From Olsenella profusa F0195 (lineage in GTDB: Bacteria; Actinomycetota; Coriobacteriia; Coriobacteriales; Atopobiaceae), in contig NZ_AWEZ01000073.1 of the NCBI RefSeq assembly GCF_000468755.1, positions 1 to 64,000 of the forward strand: DNA of 64,000 bases, in the 5' to 3' direction. The position numbers and the translations under genes are program-made. Shown one piece after another: positions 44,742 to 52,996 of the stretch (positions are counted from its first letter, which is position 1; the number at the start of each line of letters is the position of its first letter). The notes under the pieces were generated by a model. That model did no database searches. It was not told the origin of the DNA and saw only the letters and a list, made by a program, of their open reading frames with translations.

Positions 44742-46580
44742 ATGCTCCAAGAGCACATCCGCAACATAGCCATCATCGCTCACGTTGACCATGGCAAGAC
44801 CACGCTGGTCGACAAGCTCCTGCGCGCCACGGATGCCTTCCGTGACAACCAGCAGGTGGAGGAGCGTGTGCTTGACTCCAACGACCAGGAGCGCGAGCGC
44901 GGGATCACGATTCTCGCCAAGAACATCTCCATCGGGTACCACGGCATCAAGATCAACGTCATCGACACCCCTGGCCATGCCGACTTCGGCGGCGAGGTGG
45001 AGCGCGTGCTCAAGATGGCAGACGGCGCCCTGCTGCTCGTGGATGCCGCCGAGGGCCCCATGCCGCAGACGCGCTTCGTGCTGCGCCACGCCATCGATGC
45101 TGGTCTCTCCATCATGGTGGTCATCAATAAGATCGATCGCGACGGTGCCAACCCCGAAAAGGCACTCAATGACTGCCTGGATCTCATGATGGATCTGGGT
45201 GCCACGGACGGACAGCTCGAGTTTGCCATGGAGCACGTGGTGTATGCCTCCGCGGCCAATGGCTTCGCCCGCCTCGATCCCACCGATGGCAACGAGGACA
45301 TGTTCCCCCTGCTCGACATGATCGTGGATGCCCTTCCGGCCCCCGACGTGGACGTGGACGGCCCACTTGCCATGCAGTGCGTGACCATCGACCACTCCGA
45401 CTACGTGGGCCGCATCGGCATCGGTCGCGTGTACTCCGGCACCATCCACGACGGCGACAGGATCCTTGTGGTCAAGAACGATGGCAGCCGTGCGATGGCG
45501 CAGGTCAAGCAGCTCTTTACCTTCGACTACCTCGGACGCAAGGAATGCCAGGAGGTCGTTGCCGGCGACATCGGTGCCGTGGTGGGCATCGACGGTACCG
45601 ACATCGGCGACGTCTACACCGACCCCGACAACCCCGTGGAGCTCGATCCCATCGAGATCGACCCACCCACGATGTCCATCGTCTTCGAGCCCTCCACCTC
45701 GCCACTCGTGGGTCGCGAGGGCGACGTCGTGAGCGGCCGCCAGCTCAAGGAGCGCCTCGAGCAGGAGCGCGAGAACAACGTGACCATGCACATCGAGGAG
45801 CTTCCCGACAAGACGGGCATGGAGGTCTCCGGCCGTGGCATCCTGCACCTCTCGGTGCTCATGGAGCAGATGCGCCGCGAGGGCTTCGAGTTTCAGGTGG
45901 GCAGGCCCCGCGTGCTCTTCAAGAGGGGGGAGGGCGGCGAGCGTCTCGAGCCCATCGAGCAGGCCGTGGTGGAGTGTCCGGGTGAGCACTCCGGTAAGGT
46001 CATCGAGCTCTTTGGCAACGTGGGTGGCACCATGTCCAACATGGAGGCCGGTACCGCGCAGACGCACCTCGAGTTCAGAATCCCCACACGCGGCATCATG
46101 GGCCTCAAGAACCGCATCCTCAACGTCACGCATGGCGAGGCCGTGTTCTACCACACCTTCCTCGAGTACGGTCCCTTTGCTGGAGAGATCGGCACGCGCC
46201 AGAACGGCGCCATGATCTCCATGTCCACCGAGAAGGCCGTGGCCTACGCCCTCGGCACGCTCCAGGAGCGCGGCCAGCTCTTCGTGGGGCCGGGGACCGA
46301 GTGCTATGAGGGCATGCTCGTGGGCGAGCGCAGCCGCCCTGGCGACATGGTCGTCAACATCGCCCGCACCAAGAACCTGGGCAACCAGCGCTCCTCGACG
46401 GCCGACATCTCCGTACAGCTCACGCCGCCAAGGGCCTTCACACTCGAGGAGGCCCTGGAGTACATCATGGATGACGAGCTGGTTGAGGTGACGCCCAAGA
46501 GCATCCGCATGCGCAAGCGCATCCTGAACGAGACCGAGCGTCGCAAGTGGCGCGTGCGGCACGGCATGGTGGACAAGTAG
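44742..46580 (+). CDS. typA: Ribosome-associated GTPase TypA/BipA
   Basis: 612 residues. Translational GTPase for 50S assembly and stress adaptation. G1 AHVDHGKTTLVDKLL, G3 DTPGHADFGGEVERVL, G4 VINKIDRDGA; the C-terminal BipA-specific domain contains RGIMGLKNRILN and VRTKNLGNQRSS-like sequence (IARTKNLGNQRSSTAD). The ATG has AGAGGG upstream. Confidence 0.96.
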   Translation: MLQEHIRNIAIIAHVDHGKTTLVDKLLRATDAFRDNQQVEERVLDSNDQERERGITILAKNISIGYHGIKINVIDTPGHADFGGEVERVLKMADGALLLVDAAEGPMPQTRFVLRHAIDAGLSIMVVINKIDRDGANPEKALNDCLDLMMDLGATDGQLEFAMEHVVYASAANGFARLDPTDGNEDMFPLLDMIVDALPAPDVDVDGPLAMQCVTIDHSDYVGRIGIGRVYSGTIHDGDRILVVKNDGSRAMAQVKQLFTFDYLGRKECQEVVAGDIGAVVGIDGTDIGDVYTDPDNPVELDPIEIDPPTMSIVFEPSTSPLVGREGDVVSGRQLKERLEQERENNVTMHIEELPDKTGMEVSGRGILHLSVLMEQMRREGFEFQVGRPRVLFKRGEGGERLEPIEQAVVECPGEHSGKVIELFGNVGGTMSNMEAGTAQTHLEFRIPTRGIMGLKNRILNVTHGEAVFYHTFLEYGPFAGEIGTRQNGAMISMSTEKAVAYALGTLQERGQLFVGPGTECYEGMLVGERSRPGDMVVNIARTKNLGNQRSSTADISVQLTPPRAFTLEEALEYIMDDELVEVTPKSIRMRKRILNETERRKWRVRHGMVDK

Positions 46581-46663
46581 CTGGCCGTTTGGTTTGTCGA
46601 TGCGGCCGCGGGGTCCTCACCTGCGACTGTGGCGCCTGTGACGATGCGATCGAGGGGTGGGCC

Positions 46664-46867
46664 ATGGATGGACATGACTCGCTAGGAGAGACCATACGGG
46701 ACCTCCGCAGACAGCAGCACGTCACGCAGGAGCAGCTTGCCGAGGGCATATGCTCGCCCATCACGGTCTCGCGCATCGAGAACGGGCACCAGATGCCCTC
46801 CAAGGCCATACTGGACGCCCTGCTCTCACGCCTGCATTCGAGCGTATACCAGCTGTGCAACGTGTAG
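46664..46867 (+). CDS. HTH-only XRE-family protein, possibly a truncated Rgg-type regulator
   Basis: 67 residues from the ATG at 46664 (GAGGGG upstream). It contains only an XRE helix-turn-helix (LGETIRDLRRQQHVTQEQLAEG, CSPITVSRIENGHQMPSKAILDALLSRL), closely resembling the N terminus of Rgg/ComR regulators, then ends. The usual peptide-binding TPR domain is missing, so it is either a remnant or a stand-alone DNA-binding protein. Confidence 0.6.
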   Translation: MDGHDSLGETIRDLRRQQHVTQEQLAEGICSPITVSRIENGHQMPSKAILDALLSRLHSSVYQLCNV

Positions 46868-47176
46868 TACCAAGGTATGACGAGGTGCTGGTGATGGAAG
46901 ACGGTCGACTCGAGGATCAGAGTCGCTGACAGTGCCCACGGTCACCACGCGAGAACGCCACGACAACGTACCGTCGGCCTATGCGCCGCGCGCGAAGCAA
47001 CAGCCCCCGAACTGGGGCTTTCCAGGAAGAATGGGATGCTATGCTGCGGAGCCACGGTGGTCGGACGGGCGTACGCTCTCTCGCATGTCGGCAGGTGCCG
47101 GCGAGGGGAACAGGTGGAGAGAAAAACGGCTTTCCCTCATTGGTGGACTTACGCTATACTTCGCCTACGGCCTTGT
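46868..47176. other. Intergenic region before the tRNA-Ser pair
   Basis: About 310 bases. AGCCCC/GGGGCT with TTT (47002-47021) is a small terminator-like hairpin. TATACT at 47155-47160 is a good -10 for the tRNA genes. No gene seen. Confidence 0.45.
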
Positions 47177-47267
47177 GGAGAGTTGTCCGAGTGGCCGAAG
47201 GAGCACGATTGGAAATCGTGTATACGCCTAAAGCGTATCCTGGGTTCAAATCCCAGACTCTCCGCCA
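47177..47267 (+). tRNA. tRNA-Ser (GGA)
   Basis: 91 bases with long variable arm and encoded CCA. Acceptor GGAGAGT/ACTCTCC; anticodon loop TTGGAAA giving GGA. Confidence 0.94.
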
Positions 47268-47275
47268 GAACTCTC

Positions 47276-47297
47276 ACGGCGTCCCTCGGGACGCCGT
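47276..47297 (+). terminator. Hairpin between the two tRNA-Ser genes
   Basis: ACGGCGTCC/GGACGCCGT, 9-bp stem, no T-run. Possibly a processing signal in a common precursor. Confidence 0.4.
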
Positions 47298-47307
47298 CTC
47301 ACCCTAC

Positions 47308-47398
47308 GGAGGGGTGGCAGAGTGGTCGAATGCGGCGGTCTCGAAAACCGTTTACCCGCCTTGCGGGTACGAGGGTTCGAATCCCTCCCCCTCCGCCA
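47308..47398 (+). tRNA. tRNA-Ser (CGA)
   Basis: 91 bases with long variable arm and encoded CCA. Acceptor GGAGGGG with CCCCTCC, anticodon loop CTCGAAA giving CGA. Confidence 0.93.
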
Positions 47399-47408
47399 TT
47401 GTGTGCCA

Positions 47409-47430
47409 AGTCCGCGGATGCGGGCTTTTT
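47409..47430 (+). terminator. Intrinsic terminator after tRNA-Ser
   Basis: AGTCCGC/GCGGGCT, 7-bp stem, followed by TTTT. Confidence 0.75.
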
Positions 47431-47490
47431 ATGTTTCACATAAGGTTGGACTGTCATTCGTTAACTCATTATCAAGTTGTCAATTTCCCA

Positions 47491-47520
47491 TTGATAGGGC
47501 AATGGGGTTCGCCGTACCAT
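47491..47520 (+). promoter_or_regulatory. Candidate promoter of the DUF4013-like gene
   Basis: TTGATA (47491-47496), 18-base spacer, TACCAT (47515-47520). CATTG/CAATG around the -35 forms a short inverted repeat. Confidence 0.5.
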
Positions 47521-47572
47521 AGAGCCCATTCTCTGCGCGGAAGGACTGCGCAGATGACGAAGGGAGCTTTTC

Positions 47573-48958
47573 ATGCCACAGAACGTCGGGTATTTCTCCT
47601 ATGCTTGGGGCCTCCTCAAGCGTGACAAAGGGTGGCCAAAAGTCATTCTTCTGCTTGGTCTGGCGATGCTCGTCCCGGTGGTGGGGTGGCTGGGCGTCGC
47701 CGGCTATATCTATGAGTGGGGGCGCCTGACCGCGTGGGGCGTGGACGCCGCGCCGAAGCAGTCGGGAGTTCAGATTGGTGAATGCATCAAGAGTGGCTGG
47801 CGCGTCTTTGTCTCTAGGATTGGCTGGGGGGTCGTATGGGGCCTCGTCGCATGGTTCGTAGGACTTGTCCCTGTTCTGGGGAGCATCGTTGTGATCGTCG
47901 TCGGCATCTTTGTAGAGACCTTCCTTACGGTCTGTGCCATCCGTGCCGAGATCTATCAGGACTTTACCGCTGGCTATCAGATCAACCGCATCTATGAGAT
48001 GATCAAACGCGACTTCAAGGGCTTTGCCAAGGTTACCGGCATCAGCCTGCTCATGGGTCTGGTGCTTGGCGTCGTCCTCGCGCTCGTCTCCATGATTGGG
48101 TTTGCCGGCACGGGTGCGAGCTTCATAGGGACCGTGGGCAGCACAGGGTCTCACTACAGCACGCAGGCCGTCGCACGCATACTCGGATCGTTCTTCGTGG
48201 TGGCCCTGATCGTTGTCATGATCGGGCTGTTCTTCCGCTCTTGGATCGATTGCATCACCACCAATATGGTTGCCCTGTGGATGAGGCAGTTCAATGTTCC
48301 CGCGTGGGGTGCCAGTGGTGACCCGCTGCCTTGGTCTCCCACCCTCCCTACGGGCGGCGCCTCTGCCGCCCCACAGGCGACTCCACAGCAGCAGCCCCCG
48401 TATGGGTACGGACAGCCCCAGCAGGCGGCTCCACAGCAACAGCCTGCGGGCTATCAGCAGCCCTATGCACAGCCACAGGTTCAGCCCCAGCCGTATCAGC
48501 AGCCTGTGGGCTATCAGCCCCAGGCTGCCCCCCAGCAGAGCTGGCAGCCCTACCAGCAGCCCGCACCGCAACCTGTTGCGGTACCCCTGACCCCTCAGCA
48601 GGCAGCCATGCCTGACGGTGGGTATCCCGTCGCCGCGCCCCAAGGTGTCCCTGCGGCAACTCCGGTGCCCGCGCCACCCGCTCAGCCCGCGCCCGCCGCG
48701 CAGCCCGCTTCGGAGGCGGCTCAGCCCGCGCAGCCCGCGCCCGCCGCTCAGCCCGCTTCGGAGACGGCTCAGGTGGCTCCTGTCTCCCAGCCCGCTTCGG
48801 AGGCGGCTCAGCCCGCTCAGCCTGCCGCCCCGCAGGCGGCTTCCACCTCCCCGTCCGCTTCGGAGACGGCTCAGGCGACCCCTGCCCCCCAGCCTGCCGT
48901 GCCGCCGTCGCCTGCTCCCGAGCCCTCCGATGACGCGAGTGGAACCCCGCAGCAGTAG
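47573..48958 (+). CDS. DUF4013-like membrane protein with Gln/Pro/Ala-rich tail
   Basis: 461 residues. Residues 1-235 are a polytopic membrane domain (about five hydrophobic segments, e.g. VILLLGLAMLVPVVGWLGVAGY, GSIVVIVVGIFVETFLTV, ILGSFFVVALIVVMIGLFF) with the DUF4013-like opening YFSYAWGLLKRDKGWPK. Residues about 260-345 are Gln/Pro/Tyr-rich and 345-461 Ala/Pro/Gln-rich repeats, low complexity. Function unknown. The ATG has AAGGGAG upstream. Single gene flanked by a promoter and a terminator. Confidence 0.8.
   Translation: MPQNVGYFSYAWGLLKRDKGWPKVILLLGLAMLVPVVGWLGVAGYIYEWGRLTAWGVDAAPKQSGVQIGECIKSGWRVFVSRIGWGVVWGLVAWFVGLVPVLGSIVVIVVGIFVETFLTVCAIRAEIYQDFTAGYQINRIYEMIKRDFKGFAKVTGISLLMGLVLGVVLALVSMIGFAGTGASFIGTVGSTGSHYSTQAVARILGSFFVVALIVVMIGLFFRSWIDCITTNMVALWMRQFNVPAWGASGDPLPWSPTLPTGGASAAPQATPQQQPPYGYGQPQQAAPQQQPAGYQQPYAQPQVQPQPYQQPVGYQPQAAPQQSWQPYQQPAPQPVAVPLTPQQAAMPDGGYPVAAPQGVPAATPVPAPPAQPAPAAQPASEAAQPAQPAPAAQPASETAQVAPVSQPASEAAQPAQPAAPQAASTSPSASETAQATPAPQPAVPPSPAPEPSDDASGTPQQ
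48705..48874 (+). repeat. Direct repeats in the tail-coding region
   Basis: Four copies of CCGCTTCGGAG(G/A)CGGCTCAG at 48705, 48753, 48792 and 48855, separated by 48, 39 and 63 bases. They encode PASE(A/T)AQ-type units; each copy can also fold back on itself. Confidence 0.85.
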
Positions 48959-48979
48959 GTCTCGTCAGGTAGCGGTCTC

Positions 48980-49017
48980 AGAGAGAGGTGTCCCACAGGG
49001 GCGCCTCTCTCTTCTGT
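48980..49017 (+). terminator. Terminator after the DUF4013-like gene
   Basis: AGAGAGAGG/CCTCTCTCT, 9-bp stem with 15-base loop, followed by TCTGTTG. The rest of 48959-49248 shows only short hairpins. Confidence 0.6.
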
Positions 49018-49248
49018 TGACCATATGGAGAGAGGGGATGACGCAAGAGCGCATATCGCTCTCTGCAGGTCACCTACCAGAGCGAAGTGTGGACAGAGCC
49101 CACTCTCTGCAGACCTTGGGGACAGTTCTGCCAGACACGAGTCCTACCATTGACCCAGATATGAGAACTGTGTGGTCGAGGTCCGCTGAGGGGAGGACGG
49201 ATGGGAAGGCCAGGTCCTCTGTGCTACAGTGCACACTTGACCTTTCCT

Positions 49249-49279
49249 GCCCCGGACGCACCTTCACCAACCGGGGCCG
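49249..49279 (+). promoter_or_regulatory. Hairpin in the rpsF leader, possible S6:S18 site
   Basis: GCCCCGG (49249-49255) pairs with CCGGGGC (49271-49277) around a 15-base loop, about 25 bases upstream of the rpsF start. A CCG at this place recalls the S6:S18-binding autoregulatory leader known for rpsF operons. TACAGT near 49226 may be the -10. Confidence 0.4.
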
Positions 49280-49301
49280 CTAGTCCAGAGGAGGTGACAA
49301 C

Positions 49302-49595
49302 ATGAAGGCTTATGAGCTGCTGTATTTTGTCGATCCCGCAGCAACCGAGGAGACGCGCGCCGCTGTGATGAGGCGCATCGAGGTCGCCATCACCGAGAAC
49401 GGTGGCATGGTCGGCGGTGTCGAGGACTGGGGCAAGCGTAAGCTCGCCTTTGAGGTCGATAAGCTCAACGAGGGCGACTACACCCTCATCAACTTCCGCA
49501 CAGATCCCAGCCAGATTGCCGAGCTCGACCGTATCCTTCGCATCAACGATGCTGTGAAGCGCCACATGGTCGTGCGTCGTACCGACGAGGACTAA
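49302..49595 (+). CDS. rpsF: 30S ribosomal protein S6
   Basis: 97 residues, starting MKAYELLYFVDPAATEE and with GKRKLAFEVDKLNEGDYTLINF and the end KRHMVVRRTDED. It binds with S18 on the platform. AGAGGAGGTGA precedes the ATG. First gene of rpsF-ssb-rpsR-rplI. Confidence 0.96.
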   Translation: MKAYELLYFVDPAATEETRAAVMRRIEVAITENGGMVGGVEDWGKRKLAFEVDKLNEGDYTLINFRTDPSQIAELDRILRINDAVKRHMVVRRTDED

Positions 49596-49640
49596 GTGCG
49601 GGAACGAGCCATACGTCTCACGGATGAGAGGTAGTGAACG

Positions 49641-50123
49641 ATGAGCATCAACAGGGTGAACATCTCGGGCAACCTCACGCGCGACCCCGAGCTGAGGCAG
49701 ACCACGTCCGGCACCGCCATCCTGCGCTTCGGTGTGGCCGTCAACGACCGCCGCCGCAACCAGAGCGGCGAGTGGGAGGACGTCCCCAACTTCGTGGACT
49801 GCGTCGTGTTCGGCAACCGCGCCGAGCCGCTCAGCCGCTTCCTCTCCAAGGGCTCAAAGGTCGCCGTGGAGGGCAAGCTCCGCTACAGCTCCTGGGAGAG
49901 GGACGGGCAGCGTCGCAGCAAGCTGGAGGTCGTCGTGGACGAGGTGGAGTTCCTCTCGCCCAGGGGCGCCGGCGCGCAGGGTCCCCAGGGGGGCTACCAA
50001 CAGTCCAGCCAGCAGCAACCCAGCTACACGGCGCCCGCTCCCGCACCCGCCCCCGCACCGCAGAGCCCTCCCGTCCAGAAGCCCCCCTCTGCGGACGTCT
50101 ACGACGAGGACATTCCGTTCTAG
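49641..50123 (+). CDS. ssb: Single-stranded DNA-binding protein
   Basis: 160 residues. OB fold at 1-105 (MSINRVNISGNLTRDPELRQT, FVDCVVFGNRAE, GRLRYSSWERDG-like), a Gln/Pro/Ala-rich linker and the C-terminal interaction tip DVYDEDIPF. Binds ssDNA and recruits repair and replication proteins. Confidence 0.96.
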   Translation: MSINRVNISGNLTRDPELRQTTSGTAILRFGVAVNDRRRNQSGEWEDVPNFVDCVVFGNRAEPLSRFLSKGSKVAVEGKLRYSSWERDGQRRSKLEVVVDEVEFLSPRGAGAQGPQGGYQQSSQQQPSYTAPAPAPAPAPQSPPVQKPPSADVYDEDIPF

Positions 50124-50165
50124 GATCTTGAGAGGCGACATCGTCGCCGGAGAAAGGTATAAGAC

Positions 50166-50438
50166 ATGGCCAAGCAAAGGCAAGTCGAGCAGCGCCAGCC
50201 GCGTCGCAAGTACTGCCAGTTCTGCAAGGAGAACGTCGAGTTCATTGACTATAAGGACACCCAGCTCCTTCGCAAGTACATGACCGATCGTGGCAAGATC
50301 AAGCCCCGTCGCGTCACGGGCGCCTGCACGCAGCATCAGCACGACATCGCGCTCGCCATCAAGCGCGCCCGTGAGATGGCGCTTCTGCCGTATGCCGCCA
50401 GCGTGGTCTCCACGCGTGGCGGCCGCAATCGCGGTTAG
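50166..50438 (+). CDS. rpsR: 30S ribosomal protein S18
   Basis: 90 residues. [24 protein letters not shown] is the diagnostic stretch, with the CxxC of zinc-type (C+) S18. The end is TRGGRNRG. The ATG has GGAGAAAGG upstream. Confidence 0.96.
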   Translation: MAKQRQVEQRQPRRKYCQFCKENVEFIDYKDTQLLRKYMTDRGKIKPRRVTGACTQHQHDIALAIKRAREMALLPYAASVVSTRGGRNRG

Positions 50439-50495
50439 GCGTGCACATCATCAGGCAATAGTCGGCACCAAGGCCGACGTCGTTAAGGAGTACCC

Positions 50496-51059
50496 ATGAA
50501 AGTCATCCTTCTGGATGAGCTCAGGGGCAAGGGCGGCGAGGGCGACATCGTAGAGGTCGCCCAGGGCTATGCGGAGAACTTCCTGTTCCCCAACAAGATC
50601 GCCCAACCCGCCACCCCGGGCAACATCAAGCAGCTCGACCAGCGTCGCAGCGGCATCGAGAAGCGCGAGGAACAGCGCATCGCCACCGCACGTGCGATGC
50701 GGGAGAGGCTCAACGGCAAGACCGTGATCGTCGAGGCACGGGTCGGTGAGAACAACCAGCTCTTTGGCTCCGTCACCACCGCCCAGATCGCCGACGTGAT
50801 CAAGGCGCAGCTGGACGTGGAGGTTGATCGCAAGCGCATTACGCGTACCGCGGCAATAAAGACGGCTGGTAGCCACAGTATCGAGATCAACCTCTACCGT
50901 GACATCAATGCGGAGCTTGCGGTGCTGGTTGGCGTGGCCGAGGAGGAGCTTGCCGCAGACGAGCAGGCTGCCGCCGCGACCGCCGTCACCGAGGGCGCGG
51001 AGGCCGCCGAGCAGGCTGTCGCCGAGCGCGCCGCCGTCGAGGGGCATGAGGCCGAGTAG
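50496..51059 (+). CDS. rplI: 50S ribosomal protein L9
   Basis: 187 residues. Begins MKVILLDELRGKGGEGDIVEVAQGYAENFLFP, the family signature. The usual length is about 150; the extra 37 residues are an Ala/Glu-rich acidic tail. The ATG has TAAGGAGT upstream. Confidence 0.95.
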   Translation: MKVILLDELRGKGGEGDIVEVAQGYAENFLFPNKIAQPATPGNIKQLDQRRSGIEKREEQRIATARAMRERLNGKTVIVEARVGENNQLFGSVTTAQIADVIKAQLDVEVDRKRITRTAAIKTAGSHSIEINLYRDINAELAVLVGVAEEELAADEQAAAATAVTEGAEAAEQAVAERAAVEGHEAE

Positions 51060-51149
51060 CATCGTCCTCCCCCGGCGCGTCATCGGTGGTTTTTGAACAA
51101 AGGCGCGCCTCATGTGAGGCTCGCGAGGAGGTACAGCCCAGAGTCGGGC

Positions 51150-51195
51150 GGGGAAGGCTTCGGACAAACACCTGTTCCGGGGCCTTCCCCTTTTG
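51150..51195 (+). terminator. Intrinsic terminator after rplI
   Basis: GGGGAAGGC/GCCTTCCCC with inner CGG/CCG pairs, followed by TTTT. It separates the ribosomal genes from dnaB. Confidence 0.85.
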
Positions 51196-51311
51196 TTCGA
51201 GTGTCGAGTACACCCCATGTACCTGCAAGAACATTAAGCATATTCTTTCATTCAGAATTGTTGCAGGTAAAAACCCTCATGTGCGGGCGGAGACTTCCTG
51301 GCAAGCAGGAA

Positions 51312-51365
51312 TGTTGAAAACTGGGCCAGAAGGATATTTTCAAAATTGTTGATAACGTTGAAAAG
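51312..51365 (+). promoter_or_regulatory. DnaA-box-like repeats upstream of dnaB
   Basis: Within 54 AT-rich bases lie TGTTGAAAAC (51312), TGTTGATAAC (51347) and CGTTGAAAAG (51356), all on the same strand. TTATCAACA is one change from a canonical DnaA box. The first is embedded in the 15-base string shared with the dnaA upstream region. The rest of 51196-51471 holds no gene. Confidence 0.6.
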
Positions 51366-51471
51366 CCGCGGAATCAAAGCTCAGCGCAGAGCGGTATCAA
51401 CAAAGCGCAGGTGGAGGCAAATTTGACATTTTTCGCAGCGAGGGTAGCGTATCCCCGGAGTACGGGTTCAG

Positions 51472-52917
51472 ATGAGTTTCACCCGTCCCCATCAGCCCAG
51501 ACAGAGCCTCTTGGAGTGGGTGAGCATGCCGCAGCGTCGGGAGAGCCAGAACGAATACGACACGTCGCCCCTCGAGCGGGGCGCGTCCATGCCACAGGAC
51601 AGCGCTGCCGAGGCGTCCGTCCTCTCTGCCATGCTCGTCTCCCCGGAGATCCTGCAGGAGTGCCTGGTGGAGCTGGAGCCAACCGACTTCTATCAGTATG
51701 CGCATCGCACGATCTTCCTGGCCATGAACGAGATGTTCGACAAGGGCACGGCCATCGACCCCATCTCGCTGGCGGACCATCTGCGCAGTGCGGCCCAGCT
51801 CGACAAGGTGGGTGGTGCCAGCTATCTGCTGGATCTCAACAAGGAGGGTCCGTCCCTCGTCAACTGGCCGCACTATGTGGGCATACTGCATCGCGATGCC
51901 ACGCTGAGGGACATCATCACGGCATCGGCAAAGATCTCCGCCCTGGCCTTCGATGCGCCGGAGGACACCAAGGAAGTCGTGGACTCTGCGGAGAACCTGC
52001 TGCTGGGCGTGACCAACCGCGAGATAAGGAGCGGCTACTCCACTATCGGTGACGTGATGGGGGACCTCTATGACGAGCTGGCGGAGGCGGCACAGAACCC
52101 CAACGGCATCATAGGCGTGGAGACGGGATTCTCCACCATCGACGCTCGGCTCCAGGGGCTCCGCGAGGGCCAGATGGTGGTCATCGGCGCCCGTCCTGGC
52201 GTGGGCAAGACGTCGTTTGCCCTCAACCTTGCCGTCAATGCGGCGGCAAAGGGCACGAGCGTGGCCTTCTTCTCCCTTGAGATGTCCAAGACGGAGATCG
52301 CCCAGAGGCTCCTCTCGTCCTATGCGCGCATCCCACTCACGGCCATTCGTGGCGCGCACATCAAGAGCGACCAGTGGAGCACCGTCTTCCAAGCCACACA
52401 GGAGCTCTCGACCCTCGACCTCATGATCGACGACACGCCCGGTACCACCGTGACGGAGATTCGCGCCAAGGCGCGCCGCATGCTCAAGGACAAGCCCAGG
52501 AAGCTCATACTCATCGATTACCTGCAGCTGCTCTCGCCCCCGTCGGGGCGGCGCACCGACAGCCGCGCCACCGAGGTCAGCGAGATGAGCCGTGGCATCA
52601 AGATCATGGCAAAGGACCTCGTCTGTCCCGTCGTGGCGCTCTCGCAGCTCAACCGCCAGGTCACGGATCGCAAGGGTCAGCGTCCACAGCTCTCTGACCT
52701 GCGTGAGTCTGGGTCGATCGAGCAGGATGCCGATATCGTCATCCTGCTCGACCGCTCCATGACCGAGGAGGAGGCCGCGCGCGACGACCGTCCCGACCCC
52801 AACGTGACCGACTTCATCATCGCCAAGAACCGCTCCGGCCCGCTTGACATCGTGCCGCTCATGTTCCTCGCGGGTTCCACCAAGTTCGTGGAGGTCGACA
52901 GGAACTTCCAGGAGTAG
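51472..52917 (+). CDS. dnaB: Replicative DNA helicase
   Basis: 481 residues (463 from the alternative ATG at 51526). RecA-fold hexameric helicase: Walker A GARPGVGKTSFALNLA, Walker B LILIDYLQLL, and the arginine-finger region AKNRSGPLD. N-terminal domain AAEASVLSAMLVSPEILQE. Follows rplI as is usual; separated from it here by a terminator and its own probable control region. Confidence 0.95.
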   Translation: MSFTRPHQPRQSLLEWVSMPQRRESQNEYDTSPLERGASMPQDSAAEASVLSAMLVSPEILQECLVELEPTDFYQYAHRTIFLAMNEMFDKGTAIDPISLADHLRSAAQLDKVGGASYLLDLNKEGPSLVNWPHYVGILHRDATLRDIITASAKISALAFDAPEDTKEVVDSAENLLLGVTNREIRSGYSTIGDVMGDLYDELAEAAQNPNGIIGVETGFSTIDARLQGLREGQMVVIGARPGVGKTSFALNLAVNAAAKGTSVAFFSLEMSKTEIAQRLLSSYARIPLTAIRGAHIKSDQWSTVFQATQELSTLDLMIDDTPGTTVTEIRAKARRMLKDKPRKLILIDYLQLLSPPSGRRTDSRATEVSEMSRGIKIMAKDLVCPVVALSQLNRQVTDRKGQRPQLSDLRESGSIEQDADIVILLDRSMTEEEAARDDRPDPNVTDFIIAKNRSGPLDIVPLMFLAGSTKFVEVDRNFQE

Positions 52918-52996
52918 CCGACGAACTGCTCACCGCCTCGCCCGGTGCCTACGCCTATACTGGTGAGGTACCGCACGCTCTTCGAAGGGAATCAGC

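Noticed and set aside
44326-44788. Open frames on both strands through the 29-bp inverted repeat element
   Set aside because: Both frames contain the same repeated GPKC/GPKR-type translation because of the repeat itself; no SD and no family, so non-coding is more likely.
47428-47443. Third parS-like site (TGTTTCACAT)
   Set aside because: Only the left half matches; the right half is not symmetric.
48705-48874. CRISPR-like direct repeats
   Set aside because: Repeats are in frame inside a low-complexity protein tail, with irregular spacing and no cas genes.
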